Both the position numbers and the translations under genes were made by a program. Below are positions 1 to 11,200 of a stretch of DNA of 64,000 nucleotides, one piece after another (position 1 is the stretch's first letter; each line of letters opens with the position of its first letter). Below the pieces are notes generated by a model, which saw nothing but the letters and a program-made list of their open reading frames with translations, had not been told where the DNA came from and searched no databases. This DNA comes from Gammaproteobacteria bacterium (GTDB lineage: Bacteria > Pseudomonadota > Gammaproteobacteria > Chromatiales > Chromatiaceae), in NCBI GenBank assembly GCA_030065815.1, contig JASJCU010000003.1, positions 55,148 through 119,147 of the forward strand. Direction: 5' to 3'.

Positions 1-1038
1 GACACGCGCATGCTCGACGAGCGCGCCAACTACTGGCTGCCGGTCGACCAGTACATCGGCGGCATCGAGCATGCGATCCTGCACCTGCTGTACGCGCGCT
101 TCTTCAACAAGCTGATGCGCGACGAGGGCCTGCTCGACTGCGACGAGCCGTTCACCCGCCTGCTGACCCAGGGCATGGTCGTCGCCGAGACCTACTACCG
201 CGCCAACGCCGACGGCTCGAAGGAATGGTTCAACCCGGCCGACGTCGAGGTCGAGCGCGACGACAAGGGACGGGTGACGCGTGCGCTGTTGAAGTCGGAC
301 GGCGAGCCGGTCACACCGGGCGGCATCGAGAAGATGTCGAAGTCGAAGAACAACGGTGTGGATCCGCAGACCCTGATCGACCGCTACGGCGCCGACACCG
401 TGCGCCTGTACACGATGTTCACGGCACCGCCGGATCAGTCGCTGGAATGGTCGGACGAAGGCGTCGAAGGGGCACACCGCTTCCTCAGGCGGCTGTGGGC
501 GCTCGGCGCCAGGCTCGCCGGCGCAGCGGCCGCCGACGGTGACGCCGCGACCCTGGCCGAGCCGCGACGCGAGATCCATACCGCGTTGCAGAAGGCGCTG
601 TTCGACTACGAACGCCAGCAGTACAACACCGTCGTGTCGGCCTGCATGAGCATGGTCAACGTGCTCAACAAGCTCGACGACTCGGCCGACGCGACCGCGC
701 TGCTGCGCGAGGGCCTCGGCATCATCCTGCGCCTGCTGGCACCGATCGCGCCGCACGCGACCCACGCGCTGTGGATCGAGCTCGGCTACGGCAGCGACAT
801 CCTGCACGCCGGCTGGCCGCAGGTCGACGAGGACGCGCTGGTGTCGGCAACCGTGACCTACGTCGTGCAGGTCAACGGCAAGATGCGCGGCAGGATCGAG
901 ATCGCCGCCGACGCCGACAAGGACACGATCGAACGGCTTGCCTGTGGCAACGACAACGTGCAGAAGTTCACGGCCGACAAGACCGTGCGCAAGGTCATCG
1001 TCGTACCCAACAAGCTGGTCAACATCGTCGCCAACTGA
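1..1038 (+). CDS. leuS: Leucyl-tRNA synthetase, C-terminal part (cut by window start)
   Basis: This is the last 345 residues of a class I aminoacyl-tRNA synthetase that charges tRNA-Leu. The reading frame is open from base 1, so the gene begins upstream of the window and the missing part should hold most of the Rossmann core and the editing domain. The KMSKS signature is read at bases 331-345 and is followed by NNGVDP, as expected for bacterial LeuRS. After it come the anticodon-binding helical domain and the short C-terminal domain (VQVNGKMRG region). lptE starts 12 bases after the stop and holA follows, the usual gammaproteobacterial leuS-lptE-holA order, so co-transcription is likely. Identity is secure. 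Confidence 0.97.
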   Translation, partial: DTRMLDERANYWLPVDQYIGGIEHAILHLLYARFFNKLMRDEGLLDCDEPFTRLLTQGMVVAETYYRANADGSKEWFNPADVEVERDDKGRVTRALLKSDGEPVTPGGIEKMSKSKNNGVDPQTLIDRYGADTVRLYTMFTAPPDQSLEWSDEGVEGAHRFLRRLWALGARLAGAAAADGDAATLAEPRREIHTALQKALFDYERQQYNTVVSACMSMVNVLNKLDDSADATALLREGLGIILRLLAPIAPHATHALWIELGYGSDILHAGWPQVDEDALVSATVTYVVQVNGKMRGRIEIAADADKDTIERLACGNDNVQKFTADKTVRKVIVVPNKLVNIVAN

Positions 1039-1050
1039 CGGAGCCCGAGC

Positions 1051-1563
1051 ATGCCGCGATCCCAGCACCGAACCCTTCTGCCCGCTGCACTGCTGGTCGG
1101 CGCGACGCTGCTGCTCGCTGCGTGCGGCTTCCAACCACGCGGTCAAACGGCAGCGCTCGCCGGCATCCCGTCGCCGCTGCACATCCGCGGCATCAGCCCG
1201 TACTCGGACCTCGGCCGCGAACTGGGCAGCCAGCTGCAGCGCGCCGGCGTCGCGACATCGCCGGGCATCGCCGGCAGCGCCCTGGTGCTGCATATCCGCG
1301 ACTACGAGACCGACGCCCGGGTGCTGACCGTCGACAGCCGCAACCGCGCGGTCGAGAGCGAACTCGAGCACAGCCTGCGCTTCGAACTGCGCTCACCCGA
1401 CGACCGGGTGCTCGCCGCGGCGCAGACCGTGCGCGTGCTGCGCATCCAGCTGACGCCGCGCGAGACGATCCTGGCCAACCGGCGCGGCGCGGCGCAGCTG
1501 CGCGAGGACATGGTCGAGGAGCTGGCGCAACGCGTCCTGCAGCGGGTCGCCGCGCAGCACTGA
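1051..1563 (+). CDS. lptE: LPS-assembly lipoprotein LptE
   Basis: A 170-residue outer-membrane lipoprotein that plugs the LptD barrel and helps insert lipopolysaccharide into the outer leaflet. The N-terminus is a lipoprotein signal with a hydrophobic stretch and lipobox LLAAC; Cys25 would be the lipidated residue, followed by GFQPRGQ, close to the CGF[HQ]LRG start typical of LptE. Size fits the family. It sits 12 bases after leuS and 6 bases before holA, which is the standard context and strengthens the call, because LptE sequences diverge strongly outside the N-terminus. Confidence 0.92.
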   Translation: MPRSQHRTLLPAALLVGATLLLAACGFQPRGQTAALAGIPSPLHIRGISPYSDLGRELGSQLQRAGVATSPGIAGSALVLHIRDYETDARVLTVDSRNRAVESELEHSLRFELRSPDDRVLAAAQTVRVLRIQLTPRETILANRRGAAQLREDMVEELAQRVLQRVAAQH

Positions 1564-1569
1564 CGGCGT

Positions 1570-2595
1570 ATGCGGATCTACCCGGACAGGCTGGACGAAC
1601 ACCTCGCCGGGCAGCTCGCCGCCGTATACCTGATCAGCGGCGACGAACCCTTGCAGCTCGGCGAGTGCGGCGACGCGATCCGCCACGCGGCGCGTGCCGC
1701 CGGCTACACGACGCGCGACGTGCTCGAGGCCGGCAGCGGCTTCGACTGGCAGCAGCTGACGGCCGCGGCCGCGGCATTCTCGCTGTTCGGCGACAAGAAG
1801 ATCATCGACCTGCGGATCCCAGGCGGCAAGCCGGGCGCCGACGGCAGCCGCGCGCTCAGCGCCTATTGCGAGGATCCGCCGCCCGACACCCTGCTGCTGC
1901 TGACGCTGCCCAAGCTCGACCGCCAGCAGCCCAACAGCAAGTGGTTCAAGGCCATCGACCGGCTCGGCGTGACCATCCAGGTGTGGCCGATCGAGGCCGG
2001 CCGGCTGCCACGCTGGATCGAGCAGCGCCTGCGCCAGGCCGGTATCCGGCCCAGCCGCGACGCCGTGCGCATGCTCGCCGAGCGCGTCGAGGGCAACCTG
2101 CTCGCCGCATGCCAGGAGATCGACAAGCTGGTGCTGCTGCACGGCAGCGGGCCGCTGGATGCCGAGCAGCTGGCCGCCGCGGTCGCCGACAGCGCGCGCT
2201 ACGACGTGTTCGAACTGGTCGACAGCGCGCTGCGCGGCGACGCCGCGCGCGCCGTACATATCCTCGACGGCCTGCGCGGCGAGGGCAGCGCGCCGTCGGT
2301 CGTGCTCTGGGCGCTGCACCGCGAGATCCGCACGCTGGCAGCGATCTCGACGGATGTCGCGCAGGGGATGTCCACCGACCACGCGATCAACCGCGCCAAG
2401 GTATTCCGCAAACGTACCGGGCTGGTGCGCCAGGGTGTCGACAGGCTGCGTACCGCGCAGTGGCTGGGCCTGCTCGACGCCTGCCATGTCGCCGACGCGG
2501 CGATCAAGGGCGTCAACCGGCAGTCCGCGTGGACACTGCTCGAACGCATCACGCTGGCGCTGTGCGGTCAGCCGCGCATGACCGCGGCCGGATGA
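1570..2595 (+). CDS. holA: DNA polymerase III delta subunit
   Basis: A 341-residue clamp-loader delta subunit, the wrench that opens the beta sliding clamp during replication. The sequence starts MRIYPDRLDEHLAGQLAAVY and continues with the LISGDEPLQ motif typical of HolA, then FSLFGDKKIIDLRI, the region next to the clamp-contacting element. The all-alpha C-terminal domain (KVFRKRTGLVRQGVDRL to NRQSAWTLLERITLALC) is complete. Length matches the E. coli protein (about 343). It follows lptE by 6 bases. In many relatives nadD or proA follows soon after; here about 10 kb of other genes intervenes. Confidence 0.95.
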   Translation: MRIYPDRLDEHLAGQLAAVYLISGDEPLQLGECGDAIRHAARAAGYTTRDVLEAGSGFDWQQLTAAAAAFSLFGDKKIIDLRIPGGKPGADGSRALSAYCEDPPPDTLLLLTLPKLDRQQPNSKWFKAIDRLGVTIQVWPIEAGRLPRWIEQRLRQAGIRPSRDAVRMLAERVEGNLLAACQEIDKLVLLHGSGPLDAEQLAAAVADSARYDVFELVDSALRGDAARAVHILDGLRGEGSAPSVVLWALHREIRTLAAISTDVAQGMSTDHAINRAKVFRKRTGLVRQGVDRLRTAQWLGLLDACHVADAAIKGVNRQSAWTLLERITLALCGQPRMTAAG

Positions 2596-2635
2596 CCGGC
2601 GCCCTTCCCGTCGCGAAGGCCTGGCGCGTAGCGGC

Positions 2636-2665
2636 CGCGCGACTGGCGATCGCGCGACTGGCGAT
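2636..2665 (+). repeat. 15-bp exact tandem duplication
   Basis: The 15-mer CGCGCGACTGGCGAT occurs twice in a row (2636-2650 and 2651-2665) in the 227-base spacer between holA and the next gene. A short open frame (2592-2819) crosses it, but its composition looks like translated non-coding DNA. Function unknown; probably replication slippage. Confidence 0.6.
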
Positions 2666-2822
2666 GGCGTTGGAAGCGGCGGCATCTGCGACTACGCTGA
2701 GTGTGGACGCACCGCGTCGTCGACCGGCGACGAGACCGGGACCGGCCGGCCACGCGTCGACGCGCCGGCGGACCGGCTGCGCAATGCCGACACGCGATCA
2801 ACCCGTGCGGGTGCTATGACCG

Positions 2823-5729
2823 TTGAGCGCTGACGACGACAAACCGGGCAACGCCGTCTCCGCCGATGACGGGGACGACGCGGCGCGCGACGAGCTGGCA
2901 CGATTGCGCGCCGAGCTGGCCGACTACCGGCTGTTGGTCGACAACGCCAACGACCTGCTGGTCAAGGTCGACCTGCGCGGCCGCTTCCTGTTCGTCAGCC
3001 CGAGTTACTGCCGCCTGTTCGGACGTACGCCGTCCGAGCTGCTCGGCAAGACCTTCTTTCCACTGGTCCACGAGGACGATCGCGCGACGACCGCGCAGGC
3101 GATGCAGCAGTTGTTCGTCGCGCCGTACACGACCTACATGGAACAGCGCGCGATGACCGCGCAGGGCTGGCGCTGGCTGGCGTGGTCAGACAAGGGCCTG
3201 CTCGACGATGCCGGCGACGTCGTCGAGATCGTCGGCATCGGCCGCGACATCACCGAACAGAAGCTCGCCGAGTTCGCGCTGCGCGACAGCGAGGTCCGCT
3301 ACCGCGAGCTGTTCGAGAACATGAGCGACGGCGTCGCCGTCTACGAGGCCGTCGGCAATGGTGACAACTTCCGCTTCATCGAGATCAACCGCGCGGCCGA
3401 GAAGGTCCTGCGTATCGATCGCGGCGCCCTGCTCGGCCAGACCGTGACCGAGACGTTCCCGGGCGTCGACGAGATCGGCCTGCTCGACGTCTTCCGCCGG
3501 GTCTGGCGCAACGACGAACCAGCCTACCATCCGTCCCGGCAGTACAGCGACCGGCGCCTGACGCTGTGGGTCGACAACTACGTGTTCAAGCTGCCCAACG
3601 GCGAGCTGGTCGCGATCTTCGAGGACCTGACGGCGCAGCGAATCGCCGAGCAGCGCCTGCGCGAGAGCGAGAAACGGCTGCGTGAATCGCAGGCCTACGC
3701 GCACGTCGGTTTCTGGGAGTTGTACGCGGACATGCGCGCCGCGGTCTGGTCCGACGAGATCTACCGGATCGCCGGCCTAAAGCGCGACGTCGACGCCGGC
3801 CCGGCGACGCTCGAGACACTGGTCCACCCCGACGACCTGGCCACGGTGCTGGCGTCGCTGCGGCGCAGCCTCGCGGACGGTGTCGAGCACCATGTCGAGT
3901 ACCGCATCCGCCGGCCCGACGGCAGTGAGCGCTGGGTCGAATGTCGTGCCCGACCGGTCACCGACGAACGCGGCGTCACGCACAAGCTGAGCGGCTTCCT
4001 GCAGGACATCACCGACCGCAAGGCCGCCGAAGCGGCATTGCGGCAGAGCGAGGAACGCTTCGACCTGGCGATGCGCGGCGCCAGCGACGGCCTGTTCGAT
4101 TGGAACCTCGGCAACGACACGATATTCCTGTCACCGCGCTGGAAGCAGATGCTGGGCTACGCCGATGCCGAGCTCGACGACTCGCTGGCGACCTGGCAGG
4201 ACCTGGTCGCGCCGGAGCACCGCGACGATTTCGTCGCCCAGCTGGATGCCTACAAGAGCGGCGAGCGCGACACCTTCGAGATCGAGTACCCGATGCAGCA
4301 CAAGGACGGGCACGTCGTAGACGTGCTGGCCCGCGCCTACGTGGTCCGCGACGCCGACGGCGCGCCGTCGCGCGTGGTCGGCACGCACGTCGATATCAGC
4401 GCGCGCAAGCGGGTCGAGAAAGAGGTCCAGCACCTGGCCTTTCACGATAGCCTGACGGGGCTGCCGAACCGCCTGCTGTTCCGCGAGACGCTGGAGCGCA
4501 TCCTGACCAGGCGCAAGCGTGATCGCCGCCAGTTCGCGCTGCTGATCCTCGACCTGGATCACTTCAAGGAGGTCAACGACAGCCTCGGTCACCCGGTCGG
4601 CGATGAGCTGTTGAAGGCCGTCTCCGACCGCATCTCCGAGGTAATCCGCGCCAGCGACATGCTGGCCCGCCTCGGCGGCGACGAGTTCGCGCTGATCCAA
4701 CTGGAGATCCAGGACGCCGCCGAGGCCTCGGTGCTGGCGGCAAAGATCATCGCGGCCGTCGATGCGCCGTTCGACATTCTCGGTTACACGATCCATACCA
4801 GTGTCAGTATCGGCATCATGGTGCCGCGCGACGGCACGCTCGACAGCACCCACCTGATGAGCTACGCCGATGTCGCGATGTACAAAGCCAAAGAGGCCGG
4901 CCGCGGGACGTACGCGTTCTTCGAAGACGAAATGACCGAGCAGCTGCAGCATGAGATGCGCATCTTCGAACAGCTGCGCCGCGCCGGTGACAACCGTGAG
5001 TTGTTCCTGCTCTACCAACCACAATATGACCTGCACAGCGGCAGGCTGATTGGCGTCGAGGCGCTGTTGCGCTGGCGCAACCCGGACGGCGGCGTGATGC
5101 AACCGGCGGAGTTCCTGCCGATCGCCGAGCGTCGCGGACTGATCCGGCAGCTGTCGACGTTCGCGCTCGAAGAGAGCTGCCGGCAAGCGCGCCTGTGGCG
5201 GGACGGCGGCGTGCCAATCGAGCATGTCGCGGTCAACCTGTGTGCGGCCCAGGTCAGCGCCGACGATTTCTACGCATCGGTCCACGATACCGTGTCGCGG
5301 CACGGCATCGCGCCGGGGGTGATCGAGTTCGAGTTCACCGAGACGACGCTGATGGAGTCGTCGCCCGAGGTGCGCGACGCGATCAACCGGCTGGCCGACG
5401 ACGGCTTCCATTTCGCGATCGACGACTTCGGCACCGGCTTCTCGTCGTTTACCTACCTTCGCGATTTCCATGCTGACAAGCTCAAGATCGGCCCGGGCTT
5501 CGTCGACCGCTTTCCAGACGACCCCAAGGACACGGCGATCGTCAGCGCGATCATCGCGCTGGGCCGCCAGCTCGGCCTGCGGACGGTCGCCGAGGGCATC
5601 GAGAATCAGCAGCAGGCCGACCGACTGCGCGACCTCGGCTGCAGCTATGCGCAGGGGTACCTCTACGCCGAGCCGATGCCGGCCGCGGAAATCGAACGCC
5701 TGCTGCAGGATCGCGACGGCGCGGGTTGA
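2823..5729 (+). CDS. Multi-PAS GGDEF-EAL cyclic-di-GMP protein
   Basis: A 968-residue cytoplasmic sensor that should make and/or break cyclic-di-GMP. Four PAS modules are visible in order: about 35-150 ([20 protein letters not shown]), 157-275, 280-400 and 410-525 ([20 protein letters not shown]). A GGDEF domain follows with intact GGDEF at residues 618-622, then an EAL domain with EAL at 746-748 and the DDFGTGFSS loop. Both active sites look intact, so it may be bifunctional. No membrane segment or signal peptide is visible, so PAS domains probably sense an internal cue. The start is a TTG directly after an in-frame TGA; no ATG or GTG exists before the first PAS domain. It stands alone, 227 bases after holA. 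Confidence 0.93.
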   Translation: MSADDDKPGNAVSADDGDDAARDELARLRAELADYRLLVDNANDLLVKVDLRGRFLFVSPSYCRLFGRTPSELLGKTFFPLVHEDDRATTAQAMQQLFVAPYTTYMEQRAMTAQGWRWLAWSDKGLLDDAGDVVEIVGIGRDITEQKLAEFALRDSEVRYRELFENMSDGVAVYEAVGNGDNFRFIEINRAAEKVLRIDRGALLGQTVTETFPGVDEIGLLDVFRRVWRNDEPAYHPSRQYSDRRLTLWVDNYVFKLPNGELVAIFEDLTAQRIAEQRLRESEKRLRESQAYAHVGFWELYADMRAAVWSDEIYRIAGLKRDVDAGPATLETLVHPDDLATVLASLRRSLADGVEHHVEYRIRRPDGSERWVECRARPVTDERGVTHKLSGFLQDITDRKAAEAALRQSEERFDLAMRGASDGLFDWNLGNDTIFLSPRWKQMLGYADAELDDSLATWQDLVAPEHRDDFVAQLDAYKSGERDTFEIEYPMQHKDGHVVDVLARAYVVRDADGAPSRVVGTHVDISARKRVEKEVQHLAFHDSLTGLPNRLLFRETLERILTRRKRDRRQFALLILDLDHFKEVNDSLGHPVGDELLKAVSDRISEVIRASDMLARLGGDEFALIQLEIQDAAEASVLAAKIIAAVDAPFDILGYTIHTSVSIGIMVPRDGTLDSTHLMSYADVAMYKAKEAGRGTYAFFEDEMTEQLQHEMRIFEQLRRAGDNRELFLLYQPQYDLHSGRLIGVEALLRWRNPDGGVMQPAEFLPIAERRGLIRQLSTFALEESCRQARLWRDGGVPIEHVAVNLCAAQVSADDFYASVHDTVSRHGIAPGVIEFEFTETTLMESSPEVRDAINRLADDGFHFAIDDFGTGFSSFTYLRDFHADKLKIGPGFVDRFPDDPKDTAIVSAIIALGRQLGLRTVAEGIENQQQADRLRDLGCSYAQGYLYAEPMPAAEIERLLQDRDGAG

Positions 5730-5737
5730 GCGCGACC

Positions 5738-5752
5738 GGCGGTATTGCCGCC
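5738..5752. terminator. GC hairpin between convergent genes
   Basis: GGCGG (5738-5742), TATTG loop and CCGCC (5748-5752) lie just after the GGDEF-EAL stop and before the end of the convergent alpha-E gene. There is no T-tract, so an intrinsic terminator role is only possible. The remaining bases to 5848 show no other feature. Confidence 0.25.
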
Positions 5753-5848
5753 GCCGGCCCGCGGCGCGTCGCTCCGTGCTGGCGCGTTGCGATACCGTCG
5801 ACCGCACCATCGTACCGGCGCGCTGCGCGCCGGCGGCCGTGGCGCTCG

Positions 5849-6799
5849 TCAGTTGGCGGCCTCGAGCACCAGCGGCGGTGGGAAGTAGGCATCCGCCATC
5901 GCGTTGTGCAGCGCGGTGATGTCGATCTGCAGCTCGTCGATGAACTCGTGCAGCGACGCCTGGCCGAGGTCGGCGACCTCGGTCTGGCGGATCTTGCGGC
6001 GCAGCGTGCGGCAGCGGCGCACGACCGGGCTCTTGTTGTCGAGTTCGGCGACACTCTCCTCGACGGTCTCGATGCAATGCAGGAACGAGCGCGGGTAGCG
6101 CGGGTCCTGGAACAGGAAGCGAAGCACGTCGGCACGGTTGACGCGGATCGCGACGTGCCGCCGGTAGATCTGGTAACCGGACATCGAGCGCAGCACGCTG
6201 ATCCACTGCAGCGTGTCCAGCGAACGCGATTCCAGCACGTCGTCGGGAAACAGGTCGGTCGAGCGCACGTCGATGATCCGCGTCGTCATGTCGGCGCGCT
6301 CCAGATTGCGCCCGATGCGCGAACAGTGATACGCCTCGTCGCGGAACATTACCGAGCCGAGCAGGCCGGCGATGCGCTGCGAGCCGCCGATGATCTCGTC
6401 GAGGTAATCGTAGCGCCCGCTCTTGGTCAGGCCGGTCTGCACGTTCTCCTTGGCGTACAGATAGAACTCGTTGATCGCCTCCCACGACGAGCGCGGCAGC
6501 ACGTCGCGCACGGTGCGGCAGTTCTCACGCGCGGCGGCCAGCGAACTGAGGATCGACCCCGGATTGTTGGCGTCGCCAATCAGGAAGCGCACGATGTTGC
6601 GTTCGCTGGGCTCGCGTTCGACCGCGTGGAACACCTCGTGCAGCCCGGTGATCTCGACCAGCGGCTCCCAGCCCGGCTTGATCCCGCTCGGCGTGTCGAG
6701 CACCAGCTGGGTGTTGACGCGCACCAGGCGCGCCGTGTTCTCGGCGCGCTCGACGTAGCGTGCCAGCCAATAGATGTTCTCGGCTACCCGCGACAGCAT
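5849..6799 (-). CDS. Alpha-E domain protein (DUF403)
   Basis: A 316-residue all-helical protein of the alpha-E (DUF403) family. It starts MLSRVAENIYWLARYVERAE, the family hallmark, and contains the NPGSILSSLAAARENCRTVR segment also typical of it. Biochemical function is not established; members are nearly always encoded with circularly permuted ATP-grasp proteins and transglutaminase-like proteins, as here. The ribosome site GAGGAGG lies just before the ATG and overlaps the end of the ATP-grasp gene, 10 bases upstream, so the two are translationally close. It is the last gene of a three-gene minus-strand operon. Family assignment is firm; the role is inferred only from context. Confidence 0.92.
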   Translation of the reverse strand: MLSRVAENIYWLARYVERAENTARLVRVNTQLVLDTPSGIKPGWEPLVEITGLHEVFHAVEREPSERNIVRFLIGDANNPGSILSSLAAARENCRTVRDVLPRSSWEAINEFYLYAKENVQTGLTKSGRYDYLDEIIGGSQRIAGLLGSVMFRDEAYHCSRIGRNLERADMTTRIIDVRSTDLFPDDVLESRSLDTLQWISVLRSMSGYQIYRRHVAIRVNRADVLRFLFQDPRYPRSFLHCIETVEESVAELDNKSPVVRRCRTLRRKIRQTEVADLGQASLHEFIDELQIDITALHNAMADAYFPPPLVLEAAN

Positions 6800-6809
6800 G
6801 AGCGCCTCC

Positions 6810-8258
6810 TCAATTCGTCTCGACGATCCAGGTGTCTTTCGACCCGCCGCCCTGCGACGAGTTCACGACCAGCGAACCCTTGCGCAACGCGACCCGGGTG
6901 AGTCCGCCGGTCGTGACGTAGGTCTTGCGCCCGCTGAGGATGAACGGGCGCAGGTCGACGTGACGCGGCTCGAGGGTGTGCCCGACCACGGTCGGCACGG
7001 TCGAGATACCGAGCGTCGGCTGGGCGATGTAATTGCGCGGGTGCTTCTTGATCAGGCCGGCGAAGGTCTTGCGCTCGGCCTTGGTAGCGCGCGGCCCGAT
7101 CAACATGCCGTAGCCACCGGATTCGTTGGCCGGCTTGATCACCAGTTCGTCGAGGTGCTCGAGTACGTAGGCGCGCTCGTCCGGATACATGCAGCGGTAG
7201 GTCGGCACGTTTGGGATTCCCGGTTCCTCGTCGAGGTAGTAGCGAATGATGTCGGGCACGAAGGCGTATACGACCTTGTCGTCGGCGACGCCGGCGCCCG
7301 GCGCGTTGGCCAGGCCGACGTTGCCGGCCTTCCACGCACGCATCAGGCCCGGCACGCCGAGGATCGAGTCGTCACGGAACGCCTCGGGGTCCATGAACTC
7401 GTCGTCGATGCGGCGGTAGATCACGTCGACGCGCTTCGGCCCGGACACCGTGCGCATGAACACGGCATCATCGTCGTCGACGAACAGGTCGCGCCCCTCG
7501 ACCAGCTCGGCGCCCATCTCCATCGCCAGGTAGGCATGCTCGAAGTACGCCGAGTTGTAGATGCCCGGGGTCAGCACCGCGACCGACGGGCGGCGCACGT
7601 TGCGCGGCGACAGCCCGGCCAGCGTCTCGTACAGCTGGGTCGGGTAGTCGGCGACCGGCAGCGGTGCGTAGGATTCGAACAGCTCCGGGAACACGCGTTT
7701 GGTTACCAGGCGGTTCTCGAGCATGTACGACACGCCGGATGGCACACGCAGGTTGTCCTCGAGCACGTACATCGTGCCATCGGCGTCGCGCACCAGGTCC
7801 GAGCCGCAGATGTGCGCCCAGACGCCGAGCGGCGGATCGATGCCGACGCACTGCGGGCGGAAGTTCTTCGATTCGGCCAGCACCTCGGCCGGGAACACGC
7901 CGTCCTTGATGATCTTCTGCTCGTGGTAGAGGTCGTCGATGAACAGGTTCAGCGCGTTGACGCGCTGCTTGAGGCCGGCCTCGATGCGGTCCCACTCCTG
8001 GCGGGCGATGATCCGCGGCACGATGTCGAACGGCCACGACCGGTCGATCATGCCTTCGTCCTCACTGTACACCGTGAACGTGACACCCATCTCCTTGATC
8101 GCCAGGTCGGCGGCGTCCTGGCGCGCGGCCAGTTCACCGCTGTCCATGCGACGGAACAGACCGATCAGCTCCTTGGCCAAGGGCCGCGCGCGGTTGCGGC
8201 TGACCATCATCTCGTCGAAAAAGGCCCCGGGGTCGTATTCCTTCAGTTCTATCGGCAT
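6810..8258 (-). CDS. Circularly permuted ATP-grasp protein (DUF404/DUF407)
   Basis: A 482-residue protein of the circularly permuted type 2 ATP-grasp family, proposed to form carboxylate-amine (peptide-like) bonds using ATP. Recognisable family segments are MPIELKEYDPGAFFDEM at the N-terminus, NLRVPSGVSYMLENR, VIYRRIDDEFMDPEAF and KPANESGGYGMLIGPRA near the nucleotide site. I use the ATG at 8258; a start at 8342 would overlap the end of the transglutaminase gene and lacks family resemblance. It lies 26 bases after that gene and 10 before the alpha-E gene. The substrate is unknown; with Anbu and a transglutaminase nearby, peptide tagging or peptide synthesis is a reasonable but unproven idea. 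Confidence 0.92.
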   Translation of the reverse strand: MPIELKEYDPGAFFDEMMVSRNRARPLAKELIGLFRRMDSGELAARQDAADLAIKEMGVTFTVYSEDEGMIDRSWPFDIVPRIIARQEWDRIEAGLKQRVNALNLFIDDLYHEQKIIKDGVFPAEVLAESKNFRPQCVGIDPPLGVWAHICGSDLVRDADGTMYVLEDNLRVPSGVSYMLENRLVTKRVFPELFESYAPLPVADYPTQLYETLAGLSPRNVRRPSVAVLTPGIYNSAYFEHAYLAMEMGAELVEGRDLFVDDDDAVFMRTVSGPKRVDVIYRRIDDEFMDPEAFRDDSILGVPGLMRAWKAGNVGLANAPGAGVADDKVVYAFVPDIIRYYLDEEPGIPNVPTYRCMYPDERAYVLEHLDELVIKPANESGGYGMLIGPRATKAERKTFAGLIKKHPRNYIAQPTLGISTVPTVVGHTLEPRHVDLRPFILSGRKTYVTTGGLTRVALRKGSLVVNSSQGGGSKDTWIVETN

Positions 8259-8284
8259 GACGGACTCTTGGCTGGAAACCAGCG

Positions 8285-11200
8285 TCAGCGGGTTCTTCTT
8301 GGACTGGTGTAGCGCAGATCCAGCGTGTAGGGATGATCGCATTGCGGTACCTCGTCGATCACGTTTGTGTCACCGGTGGTGTGGCCGACAGGCCAGAATC
8401 GTGCCAAACGGCGGGATTCGGCCTCGTAGGCATTCACCGGGAAGGTATCCGGATTGCGCCCCCCCGGGTGCTCGACATGGTAGGTACAGCCGCCGAGCGA
8501 GCGGTCGGACCAGGTATCGATGACGTCGAAGATCAGGGGCGCATGGGTCGGTATCGTCGGGTGCAGCCCGGATGGCGGGTTCCATGCCTTGTAGCGCACC
8601 CCGGCGACGAACTCGCCGCGCTCGCCGGTGCAGCGCAACGGCAGCGGCCGGCCGTTGCAGGTCACGACATGACGGGTGTCGGTCATGCCGCGCACCTTGA
8701 CCTGCAGACGCTCGACCGACGAGTCGACGAAGCGCGCGGTGCCCTGCGCCGTGACCTCCTCGCCGAGCACGTGCCACGGCTCGATCGCGAAGCGCAGCTC
8801 CATCTCGATGTCGTCGACGTTGATCGTGCCGTAGCGCGGAAAGCGGAACTCGACGAATGGGTCGAACCAGGCACCGTCGATCGGATAACCCCAGCGCTCG
8901 AGGTCGCGCACCACGTCGCTCATGTCGCGCTGCACGTAGTGCGGCAGCATGAAGCGGTCGTGCAGCTCGGTGCCCCAGCTGACCGGGGCCTGTTCGTACG
9001 GCTGCTGCCAGAAACGCGCGACCAGCGCGCGCAGCAGCAGGCCCTGCACCATCGCCATCTGCGCATGCGGCGGCATCTCGAAGCCGCGGAACTCGACCAG
9101 GCCGAGGCGGCCGGTCGCCGAGTCCGGCGAGTACAGCTTGTCGATGCAGAACTCGGCGCGATGGGTGTTGCCGGTCATGTCGACGAGGATGTTGCGCAGC
9201 ACGCGGTCGACCAGCCAGGGCGCCTCGACCTCGCCGCCGGGCAGCTGCTGCATCGCGACATTCAGTTCGTACAGGCTGTCGTCGCGCGCCTCGTCGACGC
9301 GCGGTGCCTGCGACGTCGGGCCGATGAACATGCCCGAGAACAGGTACGACAGCGCCGGGTGGTTCTGCCAGTAGCGCACCAGGCTGCCGAGGACCTGCGG
9401 GTTGCGCAGGATCGGGCTGTCGGCCGGCGTCGGCCCGCCGAGCGTGACGTGGTTGCCGCCGCCGGTGCCGGTGTGGCGGCCGTCGAGCATGAACTTCTCG
9501 GTGCCGAGGCGCGCCAGCCGGGCCTCGTCGTAGAGCACCTCGGTGTTGTCGACCATCTCGCGCCAGCTGTGCGCCGGGTGCACGTTGACCTCGATGACGC
9601 CGGGATCGGGCGTGACCGAGAAGCGCTTGAGGCGCGGGTCGTGCGGCGCCGGGTAGCCCTCGAGGACGATCGGCTGGTCGATTTCGGCCGCCGTCGCCTC
9701 GATCTTGGCGACCAGGTCGAGCCAGTGCGCGGCATCGCCGAGCGGCGGCAAGAACACGTGCAGGGTGCCGTCGCGCGGCTCGAACGCCATCGCGGTGCGC
9801 ACGAACCACGGGCCCGCGTGTTCGGCATCGGCCAGCCCCTGCTCGCTGAGCCCATGGGCGCGCAGGCTGTCGGCCGGCGTGTCGTACGAATAGGTCGTGT
9901 AGCGCGCCGAGACGTCGCCGGCGCCGACGTCCGGACCGGCGCCCGGCAACGCGCTGCGCGGCGCGAACGGATCGGCGTCGAGCAGCGGCTGACGCAGCTC
10001 CGGTTTTTCCCAGACCAGCGCATCGAGCGGCAGGCGCAGGCCCATCGGCGAATCGCCGGGCAGCAGGAACATGTGGCCGCGGCGGAAGGTCCATGGTGAG
10101 CTGGTCCAGCGCGCGGCGTCGTGGTCCCAGCCGAGCGGCAGCGCGTAGCCGACGACCGCGTCGAGGCCACGCTCGAACAGGCGGCGCAGCCGTGCGCGCT
10201 CCAGCTTGTCGTCGAGCCTGCTGTCGAGGACGTCGACGTTCTCCGGCAGCGTACCCTCCTTCCACAGGTAGTAGAGCACGTCCTCGTAGCCGGCCTCGAC
10301 GTTGTTGCCGCGCACGCCGAGGCGCGCCGCGAGGCGGCGCGCGAAGCGCTCGGCGACCGCGGCGTCGGCGGCGCCGGCCGCGGTCGGATCGGCGAGCAGC
10401 TCGGGGCGCTGCCAGACCGCGCGGCCGTCGTCGCGCCACAGGCACGACAGCGCCCAGCGCGGCAGCGGCTCGCCCGGGTACCACTTGCCCTGGCCGTGGT
10501 GCAGCACCCCGCCGTCGGCGAAGCGCCGCCACAGCCGGCGCAGCAGCACCTCGGCGCGCTCGCGTTTGTGCGGACCGAGAGCCGCGGTGTTCCATTCGTC
10601 GCCATCCATGTCGTCGATCGACACGAAGGTCGGCTCGCCACCCATGGTCAGGCGCACGTCGTTGGCGGCCAGTTCGGCGTCGACCTGCTCGCCGAGCGCC
10701 ATGACCGCGGCCCATTGGGCATCGTCGTACGGCAGCGTGACGCGCGGGTCCTCGTGGATACGCGTGACCTCGTTGACGAACGCGAACTCGACCTCGCACT
10801 TGTCGACGGCGCCGCTGACCGCAGCGGCGCTGGCGTAGTCGGGCGTGCAGGCCAGCGGGATATGGCCCTCGCCGGCGAACAGCCCCGACGTCGGGTCGAG
10901 GCCGATCCAGCCGGCACCGGGCACATAGACCTCGGCCCAGGCGTGCAGGTCGGTGAAGTCGGCGGCCGGGCCGGACGGGCCGTCGAGCGACTCCTGGTCG
11001 GGCGCGAGCTGCACCAGGTAGCCGGACACGAAGCGCGCGGCGAGCCCGAGGTGGCGCAGGATCTGCACCAGCAGCCAACCGCTGTCGCGGCACGAGCCCG
11101 TCGCGGTCTCGAGCGTCTCCTCGCAGGTCTGCACGCCCGGCTCCATGCGGATCACATAGCCGACCTCCTGCTGCAGGCGCTGGTTCAGGCCGACCAGGAA

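Noticed and set aside
2592..2819. 75-residue frame overlapping the holA stop (ATGA)
   Set aside because: Overlap looks like coupling, but the translation is Ala/Arg-rich with an internal 15-bp repeat and resembles no protein; composition matches non-coding DNA.
4131..6485. 784-residue minus-strand frame
   Set aside because: Opposes the GGDEF-EAL gene, whose catalytic motifs are intact on the plus strand, and runs into the alpha-E gene in another frame.
8333..10099. 588-residue plus-strand frame
   Set aside because: Shadow of the DUF2126 region of the same gene; no motifs.
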